From: a virus
Virus record (IMG/VR): IMGVR_UViG_3300020394_000646
Location: 1-40,166 of that record
DNA: 40,166 bases
Strand: one strand, 5' to 3'
The position numbers and the translations under genes were made by a program. This document shows, in pieces, positions 34,093 to 40,166 of this stretch; position 1 is the stretch's first letter, and every line of letters begins with the position of its first letter. The notes beneath the pieces are model-generated. The model made no database searches and had not been told where the DNA came from. It saw only the letters and a list, made by a program, of their open reading frames with translations.

Positions 34093-34763
34093 GTACGATC
34101 AACTGCCCTTATCTTACCACATTTTAGGTCAAAAGGCACTACATCATATTTACCACAGAAACCAATAGTATCTAGACCTTTCCAATATTTCACAAATGTC
34201 ATGTCAAGATCAGGAAATGCTCTAATTGCATCTATCTTATAAAGATATAATCCTAGTTGAGTGACTATGTTATCACATACCACATCACATTTTCTTTGCA
34301 TGTGCATGACTCTATTATTATTTACTACCATCTTCACAACATCTTCATCATCTATCTCTCCATCTTCCAACACTCTTGATGACTGTAGTACATCAATATC
34401 ATGAGTGACACCATACTCTATCATTTCGTCTAACCATACAGGTTTCGTCAATGGTTCGTCTCCTTGAATATTGAAAACAAAATCGGTGTGTAGATTTTGT
34501 GCAACTTCTGCAACTCTATGAGTACATGTATAATGTTTACCAGTAATCACACCTGTATATCCTTCTTTGTCTACAAGATCACAGATAACTTCGTCCTCAG
34601 TAGCAATAAGAACTTCGTCTATAAATTTTGACTGCTTTGCTATATCTGCTACCATCAGCACCATTTCTCTGCCATTGATTTTCGCAAGAGGTTTTCCAGG
34701 AAATCTACCAGAGGACATTCGTGCAGGGATAACTGCGGTTATTCGTTTATTGTTGAAACTCAT
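34038..34763 (-). CDS. kdsB: CMP-KDO synthetase-like cytidylyltransferase
   Basis: A 241-aa protein matching 3-deoxy-manno-octulosonate cytidylyltransferase (KdsB), which activates KDO with CTP for lipopolysaccharide core synthesis. The nucleotide-binding start ITAVIPARMSSGRFPGKPLA is canonical, as are EVLIATEDEVI, the FVFNIQGDEPL block with the metal-binding aspartate, and LGLYLYKIDAI further on. The usual C-terminal VDTPEDL is replaced by VDRTWHIQEVEWL, so the second metal aspartate seems changed and the sugar substrate may differ. The length is typical. It shares a 4-nt overlap with the upstream gene and overlaps the SIS-HAD gene downstream. Confidence 0.8.
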   Translation of the reverse strand: MSFNNKRITAVIPARMSSGRFPGKPLAKINGREMVLMVADIAKQSKFIDEVLIATEDEVICDLVDKEGYTGVITGKHYTCTHRVAEVAQNLHTDFVFNIQGDEPLTKPVWLDEMIEYGVTHDIDVLQSSRVLEDGEIDDEDVVKMVVNNNRVMHMQRKCDVVCDNIVTQLGLYLYKIDAIRAFPDLDMTFVKYWKGLDTIGFCGKYDVVPFDLKCGKIRAVDRTWHIQEVEWLLQMQRESN

Positions 34764-35728
34764 GGTTTTATTTTAGCATCAAGACGGACATCTTTCAACT
34801 GTCTCACAGATATATATTCTTCTGCCATTCGTTTCAATTTTGACCAATTATTATAAGTCTTTTCATTCTTCAAATCCCAGTCAGGGTGCGTGTATTCGTG
34901 TGGTAATTCTGCTGTACAACCAAAGACAGCATAGTCATCTTTGTCGAGATTGAAATATTCGTATGGTATCTTGAGTTCTCTCAATCTATACTCTATATTC
35001 CTACCTTCATTTACTATGTCATCAAGATGTAACCACACTAAGTCTTTATGTCTTTTATAGGCATCAAACAAATCTTTGAATACTGTCGGTCTACCTGTTA
35101 TCTTGAATGCTCTTTTACCTGCTAACTTCTTATCAAAACATGCTAATTTGCTTATCATACTATCAAGAACATCTTCTTTATAAGGTACGAAATTTCTACT
35201 TTCACCTAAGAATTTTAGGGCATCACCATGAGGAACAATTCTTTTACCATTGATACACTCACGTTGAGTTGGAATACCAATAAATGGATATGGTGTCATT
35301 GCCATCTTTACTGTATCCCACTCTTCTATAAGATGAATCCAATTATTATCATCAAATAATTTTTTATTGAATGAGGGTAAGAATGTGAAATGTTTATCCT
35401 CTTTATGTTGTGCATATGGCATTACATCTACTTCTTTTATAGTATCTCTATGTTTTACTGGTCTATCATCAACGTAGTTGTAGCACTCTCCATATTCATA
35501 ATCTAGTCTATGAATTGCAGTCAAACTCTTACGTTTCTTTCTCATTTTTATCTCTCCTCTTTCGTCTTTGTAATATAATAATTCATACTCTACCTCTCCA
35601 TCATATTGTAAAACATTACATGAGTGACCAGACTCATTGAATCGTAATTGTTCTATACATGATGCTCTATGTATCATTTTCATGTGAAACTTACCCGCAT
35701 TGTAAGCACCCCAATAAATGTTTCTCAT
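34760..35728 (-). CDS. Unknown protein in the carbohydrate operon (322 aa)
   Basis: Not recognised. The N-terminal third is basic and Tyr/His rich (MRNIYWGAYNAGKFHMKMIH; CNVLQYDGEVEYELLYYKDE). The middle holds MTPYPFIGIPTQRECINGK and IVPHGDALKFLGESRNFVPY. The C-terminal half contains KITGRPTVFKDLFDAYKRH, VWLHLDDIVNEGRNIEYRL and IPYEYFNLDKDDY, which read like a globular enzyme. No catalytic signature can be named. It has 4-nt overlaps with both neighbours, so it is part of the SGNH-kdsB-SIS/HAD operon and probably works on the same surface sugar. A transferase of some kind would fit, but nothing proves it. Confidence 0.55.
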   Translation of the reverse strand: MRNIYWGAYNAGKFHMKMIHRASCIEQLRFNESGHSCNVLQYDGEVEYELLYYKDERGEIKMRKKRKSLTAIHRLDYEYGECYNYVDDRPVKHRDTIKEVDVMPYAQHKEDKHFTFLPSFNKKLFDDNNWIHLIEEWDTVKMAMTPYPFIGIPTQRECINGKRIVPHGDALKFLGESRNFVPYKEDVLDSMISKLACFDKKLAGKRAFKITGRPTVFKDLFDAYKRHKDLVWLHLDDIVNEGRNIEYRLRELKIPYEYFNLDKDDYAVFGCTAELPHEYTHPDWDLKNEKTYNNWSKLKRMAEEYISVRQLKDVRLDAKIKP

Positions 35729-36294
35729 TTGTAGATATATTCCTTCAATTTATTAGCAATAACTTGATGACCTTCTGGAGTAGGGTGTACACCATAAGTC
35801 CACATGTCAGGGTTATTGGTATCCCAAAAATCGTCTCCCATAAGCATATCTTTGTTCTTACATAGTTTACGATATTGTGAGTAAGTATCGTTTGCTCGTC
35901 CAATCTTCCAAAATAAGTAAGGTATCTTTCGTGATTCGAGATAGTTTTCCATAGCGTAAACATTCTTCCACAAGTTTCTAATACCTAATTGTTGTGTATA
36001 TATTTTATCGTAATAAAACTTCGTGATTTTGTCAAGTGCTTTTCCAGGTCTTATACTTATCCACTTCCCTGATCTCCACATACTAAATCGTGTATTCATA
36101 GTGAATTGTATAACTACAAAATCACATTCGTTATTCTCCAACCACTCTATTGATCTATCTACTATCAGGTCATTACATTGACCCCCTCGTCCTATATTTA
36201 CTACATCATCAGATAGAAATGTAGAGTATCTATCGTGTATGTTTTCTAGGCAAGCACCATAAGTAAAACTGCACCCATTACAAAAGATTTTCAT
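35725..36294 (-). CDS. SGNH/GDSL hydrolase-like protein
   Basis: A 189-aa protein with SGNH-hydrolase blocks: block I NGCSFTYGACLE with nucleophile S9, block II NIGRGGQCND with the oxyanion glycine, a block III-like FTMNTR, and block V YGVHPTPEGHQVIANKL with the catalytic histidine. The aspartate normally three residues before that histidine is replaced by tyrosine, so the triad looks incomplete and may use a dyad. Such enzymes often remove or add O-acetyl groups on glycans, which fits the sugar genes downstream. It is the first gene of the minus-strand operon and overlaps the next gene by 4 nt. Confidence 0.72.
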   Translation of the reverse strand: MKIFCNGCSFTYGACLENIHDRYSTFLSDDVVNIGRGGQCNDLIVDRSIEWLENNECDFVVIQFTMNTRFSMWRSGKWISIRPGKALDKITKFYYDKIYTQQLGIRNLWKNVYAMENYLESRKIPYLFWKIGRANDTYSQYRKLCKNKDMLMGDDFWDTNNPDMWTYGVHPTPEGHQVIANKLKEYIYK

Positions 36295-36299
36295 AGTGT

Positions 36300-36306
36300 G
36301 TAAATA
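36300..36306 (+). promoter_or_regulatory. Possible late promoter (GTAAATA) for the VOC gene
   Basis: TGTAAATA differs from TATAAATA at one base and lies 21 nt before the GTG at 36328, in the 33-nt divergent gap to the SGNH gene. The match could be chance in AT-rich DNA. Confidence 0.35.
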
Positions 36307-36327
36307 CTAATACTATCTATATTTCGT

Positions 36328-36849
36328 GTGAATATTCTATCACAAAAGAATACTAAAACATTATGGCACATGGCATTTACCATACCCGATATAGATGAGG
36401 GTATTCGTTGGTATTGTGATGTGTTGGGGTGTCTGTTTTGCCAACGGTTCACTATCTCAACTGAAGATAATGGTAGGTCTAGCGGTTTCATAATGTCAAT
36501 GGCAGGGCATCACATATCTGTCTTAGAGGGTGCAACATCAGTTCCACAACCTAACTCAAGATTACCAAGACACAACGGTCTAGTATTCTTAGATAGACAG
36601 GAATACTTTGATCTCATCAAGCATTGCAAAGAACACCCTGAGATCAATGTAATTGACTCTAAGTACAATTTTCTTATACCTAAGAAGATTAGACCAGAAG
36701 AAGCACACTTGCATGGTCAGAATGTAAGATGTCACAGAACCACCATAAAAGACCCCTTTGACAACTGGATAGAATTCAAGTATTATTCATACGAGAATGA
36801 AATACACTCACAGAATTTACATCAACTAAGGAAACATGGGTCAGACTAA
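36328..36849 (+). CDS. VOC (glyoxalase/dioxygenase superfamily) protein
   Basis: A 173-aa protein with the paired beta-alpha-beta-beta-beta pattern of vicinal oxygen chelate proteins. The first module starts LWHMAFTIPDIDEGIRWYCD then VLGC, with H14 as a likely metal ligand; HNGLVFLD near residue 82 and IKDPFDNWIEFKYY near 140-152 (E149) supply the others. The GTG at 36328 is chosen because the first in-frame ATG (36370) would remove H14; there is no obvious ribosome-binding site. It runs divergently from the carbohydrate operon and overlaps the next gene by 14 nt. Activity (lyase, extradiol dioxygenase or resistance protein) cannot be told. Confidence 0.72.
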   Translation: MNILSQKNTKTLWHMAFTIPDIDEGIRWYCDVLGCLFCQRFTISTEDNGRSSGFIMSMAGHHISVLEGATSVPQPNSRLPRHNGLVFLDRQEYFDLIKHCKEHPEINVIDSKYNFLIPKKIRPEEAHLHGQNVRCHRTTIKDPFDNWIEFKYYSYENEIHSQNLHQLRKHGSD

Positions 36850-37207
36850 CTTTCGTCAATGGAATGAACAACCTACGGAAATGTTTGACGAGAAGTGGCA
36901 AACAGGTATGTGTGTAGAGTTCGGTCAAGAGGATAGACCAGAGTATGGAATAATACGTCTCAACATGGGTACATGCTTGAGTATATTAGTAGCATGTGGT
37001 TCGGGGGGAGAAGAAAGACCTAAACGTGATGTACATGTAATTATAACACCTAACATAAGGATAGTAGAACATGACGGTAGTAAACTATCTAATAAACTCA
37101 AATATTGTAGACATGACCAACACTATGAAGATAGTAACGAAGTAGCAATATCACACACAATAGAAAAGAGAATAGAAACATATCCACTAGAACCAAAATC
37201 ATTCTAA
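36836..37207 (+). CDS. Unknown protein (123 aa)
   Basis: Not recognised. It starts MGQTNFRQWNEQPTEMFDEK, has a beta-rich middle (YGIIRLNMGTCLSILVACGS, then RDVHVIITPNIRIVEHDG) and a charged, Tyr-rich tail. Its start overlaps the VOC gene by 14 nt, so the two are probably co-expressed. No signal peptide, membrane segment or metal motif is clear. It ends 82 nt before the CobT-like gene, in a gap that holds a promoter. Confidence 0.6.
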   Translation: MGQTNFRQWNEQPTEMFDEKWQTGMCVEFGQEDRPEYGIIRLNMGTCLSILVACGSGGEERPKRDVHVIITPNIRIVEHDGSKLSNKLKYCRHDQHYEDSNEVAISHTIEKRIETYPLEPKSF

Positions 37208-37233
37208 TGTGCCAATAAAAATATTGTCACAGC

Positions 37234-37250
37234 AATGGTAGATAACCATT
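37234..37250. promoter_or_regulatory. Dyad upstream of cobT-like promoter
   Basis: AATGGT and ACCATT flank a five-base AGATA loop: a perfect 6-bp inverted repeat ending 9 nt before the TATAAT box. Could be an operator, a weak terminator for the 123-aa gene, or chance. Confidence 0.45.
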
Positions 37251-37259
37251 TGTATTTGC

Positions 37260-37265
37260 TATAAT
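37260..37265 (+). promoter_or_regulatory. Sigma70-like -10 box (TATAAT) for the cobT-like gene
   Basis: TATAAT in the context CTATAATG, identical to the box before cobS, 24 nt upstream of the ATG at 37290. No good -35 is seen. A late-like TATAAATC lies at 37271 but is too near the start codon for a normal leader. Confidence 0.5.
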
Positions 37266-37289
37266 GATGTTATAAATCATCAGATACAA

Positions 37290-39557
37290 ATGACTGTCAA
37301 CATTGAAATCAAAGGCAACCTTGCTAAACTACTTGCGACAGAGAATCTATTGATCGAGCATAAGAATGTCGAAACAGCATCATTTGATGTTGAGCGTAGA
37401 GTTCTTACACTACCACAATGGAAGATCGACAGCGAACATGTATATGACATGCTAGTAGCACATGAGGTTGGTCACGCATTACATACACCTAACCGTAACT
37501 ATAAGTTAGAGGATAAGTATAAGGACATTCCACATGACTATGTAAATGTTGTGGAAGATGCTCGAATTGAGAAGTTGATGAAGCAAAGATTTGCAGGATT
37601 GAACAAAGACTTCTACAAAGGATACGAGGAGTTACATTCTATCAATTTCTTTGAGGTAGATGATACTGAGATCAATGACCTAAAACTTATTGATAGAGTC
37701 AATCTATATTTCAAGATCGGTGCATATCTTTGCATAGATTTCAATGACGAGGAGAATCAACTCATTACTGAAATCACTCAAGCAAATACATTTGATGAGG
37801 TTCTTGATCTATCACTCAAGTTGTTCAAGTTAGGCAAAGATCAAAAAGAATCAATCGACACTATGCTATCAGCAAAACTTGTCTCAAATGAGAAAGGTGC
37901 TATCAATGGCATGTCAGTAAACATGAGTCTTGATAATTCTCAAGATGACTCAAATAAGACTGATGATGAGGAAAATGGTCAGGTACAAACACCCTCTAAC
38001 GGTGCTGAAAATGGCGAAGATTCAAATGTATCATCTAAGTCTCAACTTGAGACACCAGTAGAGGACAAGAGTGAGGACGAGATAGATGACGAGACACTTG
38101 CTCTACAAGATAAAGCAGGTAATCATAACAACATTGAGACGTCAGACACACAGAAATCATTTGACGGAAATGTTCAGAGCAAACTCAATGATGATGAAGC
38201 AAGAGAAACCAACTATGTAACTGTACCAGAATTGAACCTTGCTTCAGTAGTAGTTGAGTTCGATCTCATTAGAGATAAACTAAACAGACACTTCATCACT
38301 AAGAATGATATTAGCGAAAATCATGTAGACTATTTCACTAAGTGTGTTGATGCTGAGATCAAGAGATATGTTGAGCATAAGAACAAATCTCGCAAAGATG
38401 TCAATAATCTTGTAAAAGAGTTTGAAATGAAGAAATCAGCAGACTCATACTCAAGACAGGCAACATCAAGGACAGGTATGCTTGACATGAACAAGTTACA
38501 CACATACAAGTATAACGAGGACATATTCAAGAAAGTTACCACTATACCAGAAGGCAAGAATCATGGTCTTGTATTCCTACTAGACTGGTCTGGTTCAATG
38601 CACTATCAGTTGAATGATACAGTAAAACAACTATTCAATCTTGTATGGTTCTGTCGTAAGGTTTCTATACCATTTGAAGTATATGCTTTTACAAATGACT
38701 CATACAGACTGAAACCCAACTATAAGCAAGATCACTACGGTTATGACTCACATAAGTTACATCAAACAGAGAAACATGGAGATTTGCTTATAGAAGGTGG
38801 TTTCCGTATGGTTCAGATACTTACATCAAGTGCAAGATCAAAGGAGTTAGATGAAATGATGAAGTTACTATGGTTACAGACTCATGCTATCTCTAGTCAT
38901 GATTTCACACCAGAATGTGACTTCAGATTATCAGGTACACCACTCAATGAAGCAATTATAGCAAGTGGTCAGATTATCAAGAGACTCATCAAAAGAGAGA
39001 AACTACAAAAATGCCATTGTGTAATCTTGACTGACGGAGAGGGATTTCATTCCAGTTATGTTGAGTATGGTTCTAACTGGGATAACGAGAACCACACTAG
39101 AATAGTTGATAAGACTAAATTCTGTGGTAGAAATGTTTATCCCTCTGAGACAGTAATAAGAAAGGGTGCTAGAACATTCACAGGTGGTCACAATGAGTCA
39201 GAGTTCACATGTAGTTTACTCAATGCTGTAAAGTCAGACCTACCTAACACACAATTCTTAGGTATCAGAATACTTGAAAGAGATTACTATGGTTTCTACA
39301 TGAGATATGCAAGAAAGGCATTTGACTCTTTCGAGGAAATGAAGAAACAAAACAAGAAAAATGGATTGATTGATTTTACTACAGATACTTTCGATCATTG
39401 GTTCTGTTTATCAGGTAACAAACTCAGAGCAAGTGATGAGTTAGAGGTCAAAGAGGGTGCTGTAAAGCGTGACATATCAACCGCTTTCAAGAGAATGAAC
39501 AGAGGTAAAAAGACCAACAGAGTCATGGTAAAACAATTCATCAATCAAATTGCTTGA
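37290..39557 (+). CDS. cobT: CobT-like protein: zinc-metallopeptidase motif plus VWA domain
   Basis: A 755-aa protein of the type annotated in cyanophages as peptidase or CobT-like. Residues 58-62 are HEVGH (HExxH zinc motif), and NVVEDARIEKL at 86-96 gives E89 as likely third zinc ligand. Residues about 205-305 are an acidic, low-complexity linker (TDDEENGQVQ, DKSEDEIDDETLAL). The C-terminal half is a von Willebrand A domain with the metal site DWSGSM at 432-437 and CVILTDGEG further on. This is the pairing of a MoxR-type AAA+ ATPase (CobS, downstream) with a VWA partner. Cobalt insertion into corrin is the bacterial CobNST role; the intact protease-like motif suggests a chaperone or protease function here. 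Its TATAAT box is upstream. Confidence 0.82.
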   Translation: MTVNIEIKGNLAKLLATENLLIEHKNVETASFDVERRVLTLPQWKIDSEHVYDMLVAHEVGHALHTPNRNYKLEDKYKDIPHDYVNVVEDARIEKLMKQRFAGLNKDFYKGYEELHSINFFEVDDTEINDLKLIDRVNLYFKIGAYLCIDFNDEENQLITEITQANTFDEVLDLSLKLFKLGKDQKESIDTMLSAKLVSNEKGAINGMSVNMSLDNSQDDSNKTDDEENGQVQTPSNGAENGEDSNVSSKSQLETPVEDKSEDEIDDETLALQDKAGNHNNIETSDTQKSFDGNVQSKLNDDEARETNYVTVPELNLASVVVEFDLIRDKLNRHFITKNDISENHVDYFTKCVDAEIKRYVEHKNKSRKDVNNLVKEFEMKKSADSYSRQATSRTGMLDMNKLHTYKYNEDIFKKVTTIPEGKNHGLVFLLDWSGSMHYQLNDTVKQLFNLVWFCRKVSIPFEVYAFTNDSYRLKPNYKQDHYGYDSHKLHQTEKHGDLLIEGGFRMVQILTSSARSKELDEMMKLLWLQTHAISSHDFTPECDFRLSGTPLNEAIIASGQIIKRLIKREKLQKCHCVILTDGEGFHSSYVEYGSNWDNENHTRIVDKTKFCGRNVYPSETVIRKGARTFTGGHNESEFTCSLLNAVKSDLPNTQFLGIRILERDYYGFYMRYARKAFDSFEEMKKQNKKNGLIDFTTDTFDHWFCLSGNKLRASDELEVKEGAVKRDISTAFKRMNRGKKTNRVMVKQFINQIA

Positions 39558-39573
39558 TGTGACAGTTCAAAAT

Positions 39574-39600
39574 AGTGGCACAACATACTGTTATGTCACT
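39574..39600. promoter_or_regulatory. 27-nt imperfect dyad before the cobS promoter
   Basis: The arms AGTGGCACAACA and TGTTATGTCACT flank a three-base TAC loop. As RNA this gives 12 positions with one G-U and one C-A mismatch. It lies 16 nt after the cobT stop and ends 10 nt before the TATAAT box at 39611, so it could be an operator over the -35 region or a terminator of cobT. Confidence 0.55.
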
Positions 39601-39610
39601 ATCTTTATAC

Positions 39611-39616
39611 TATAAT
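39611..39616 (+). promoter_or_regulatory. Sigma70-like -10 box (TATAAT) for cobS
   Basis: TATAAT in the context CTATAATG, 24 nt before the cobS ATG. A strong AAGGAG ribosome-binding site (39631-39636) follows. No clear -35; the dyad occupies that region. Confidence 0.55.
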
Positions 39617-39640
39617 GGAAACATAAACAAAAGGAGATTT

Positions 39641-40166
39641 ATGCCTACTACTTACGACAGCAACTTTCACATTGATAACATTGTGGAAAAGTATGGTAAA
39701 AAACTTGATGCTGATATGGTAAAGGCATATTGTGATGCTAACCCTATCGGTTATCAAACTATTACAAAATTCTTGAACAAGTACAAGACAAAACGTGGTC
39801 ATTGGAATGTGACTGTATCTCAAGCAAAGGCAAAACTTGAGCAAACATTCAATGAACCAACATTCATTCAAGAACCAGTCTCAGTACCTACAAATGTAGG
39901 ACTAGGCAAAACTACTATTGATGTAGAGAATCTAATACCTGAGAAGGACAAAACATTTGTTAGGTTCGGTCAGTTCCCTGATCTCAAGAAAGTTATCTCA
40001 TCAAAACTATTCTATCCAGTATTCATTACTGGTATGAGTGGTAACGGTAAGACATTCGGTGTTGAACAGGCATGTGCTGAGACAGGTAGAGAACTTATCA
40101 GAGTCAACATCACAGTTGAGACTGACGAGGACGATTTGATCGGTGGTTTCAGACTTGTCAATGGTC
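39641..40166 (+). CDS. cobS: CobS-like AAA+ ATPase (MoxR family), 3' end outside window
   Basis: The first 175 codons of an AAA+ protein annotated in cyanophages as CobS. After an N-terminal helical region (YDSNFHIDNIVEKYGKKLD; ITKFLNKYKTKRGHWNVTVS) the ATPase core begins with the strand YPVFITGMSGNGKTFGVEQA, containing the Walker A motif at residues 131-138, and continues RVNITVETDEDDLIGGFRLV, typical of MoxR/CobS. The Walker B lies beyond the window. In bacteria CobS with CobT forms the motor of aerobic cobaltochelatase; in this phage it follows the VWA partner directly with its own promoter and AAGGAG site, so the two likely form one complex. Confidence 0.85.
   Translation, partial: MPTTYDSNFHIDNIVEKYGKKLDADMVKAYCDANPIGYQTITKFLNKYKTKRGHWNVTVSQAKAKLEQTFNEPTFIQEPVSVPTNVGLGKTTIDVENLIPEKDKTFVRFGQFPDLKKVISSKLFYPVFITGMSGNGKTFGVEQACAETGRELIRVNITVETDEDDLIGGFRLVNG

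Noticed and set aside
1-40166. tRNA genes, insertion sequences or attachment sites
   Set aside because: I saw no cloverleaf-like sequence, transposase or integrase motif, or terminal inverted repeats; almost all of the sequence is covered by genes. A tRNAscan run would be decisive for tRNAs.

Overview
The window is a stretch of a T4-like marine myovirus genome, of the type that infects picocyanobacteria or SAR11-like bacteria. This rests on a nearly complete set of T4 baseplate and head-completion homologues (gp32, gp53, gp48, gp2/gp4, gp54, gp26, gp51, a gp27-like hub, gp5), T4-type late promoters (TATAAATA or CTAAATA) just upstream of structural genes, very tight gene packing with 1-11 nt overlaps, AT-rich DNA, and the CobT-like/CobS pair typical of cyanophages. 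No photosynthesis gene lies in the window, so the host cannot be settled. I see no tRNA, IS element, CRISPR array or integrase.

Layout. (1) 1-1887, plus strand: 3' part of the gp32 ssDNA-binding protein, then two small iron-dependent oxygenases. (2) 1864-5147, minus strand: gp53, gp48-like tail-tube cap, gp2-like and gp4 head-completion genes, read from a divergent late promoter at 5171-5177. (3) 5178-16465, plus: tail-tube initiator gp54, hub genes gp26 and gp51 (59 aa), two large unrecognised proteins with hydrophobic segments, a gp27-like hub, an OB-fold gp5 with no visible lysozyme domain, a separate needle-like protein, and several small accessory proteins. (4) 16502-32224, plus: a 15 kb block of fibre and adhesin genes, including an 1847-aa protein with a tail-collar domain and a 1006-aa repeat-built fibre. 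These share modules, several have their own late promoter, and a third 2OG-Fe(II) oxygenase sits among them. (5) 32246-36294: a surface-carbohydrate island with a possible GT-B-type protein on plus and, convergent on minus, an overlapping operon of an SGNH-hydrolase-like protein, an unknown protein, a KdsB-like CMP-sugar synthetase and a SIS-HAD fusion. (6) 36328-40166, plus: a VOC-family protein, an unknown protein, then the CobT-like metallopeptidase/VWA protein and the AAA+ CobS partner (cut by the window end), each behind a TATAAT box preceded by a dyad.

How it fits together. Regions 2-4 are late virion genes: they build the baseplate, seal the head and make the receptor-binding fibres. 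Regions 1 and 6 look like replication and host-takeover functions. Region 5 may alter or supply cell-surface sugars. The least described parts are the SIS-HAD/KdsB/SGNH operon, the Gly/Asn-rich 270-aa putative adhesin, the two possible tape-measure candidates, and the paired dyad-promoter arrangement before cobT and cobS.
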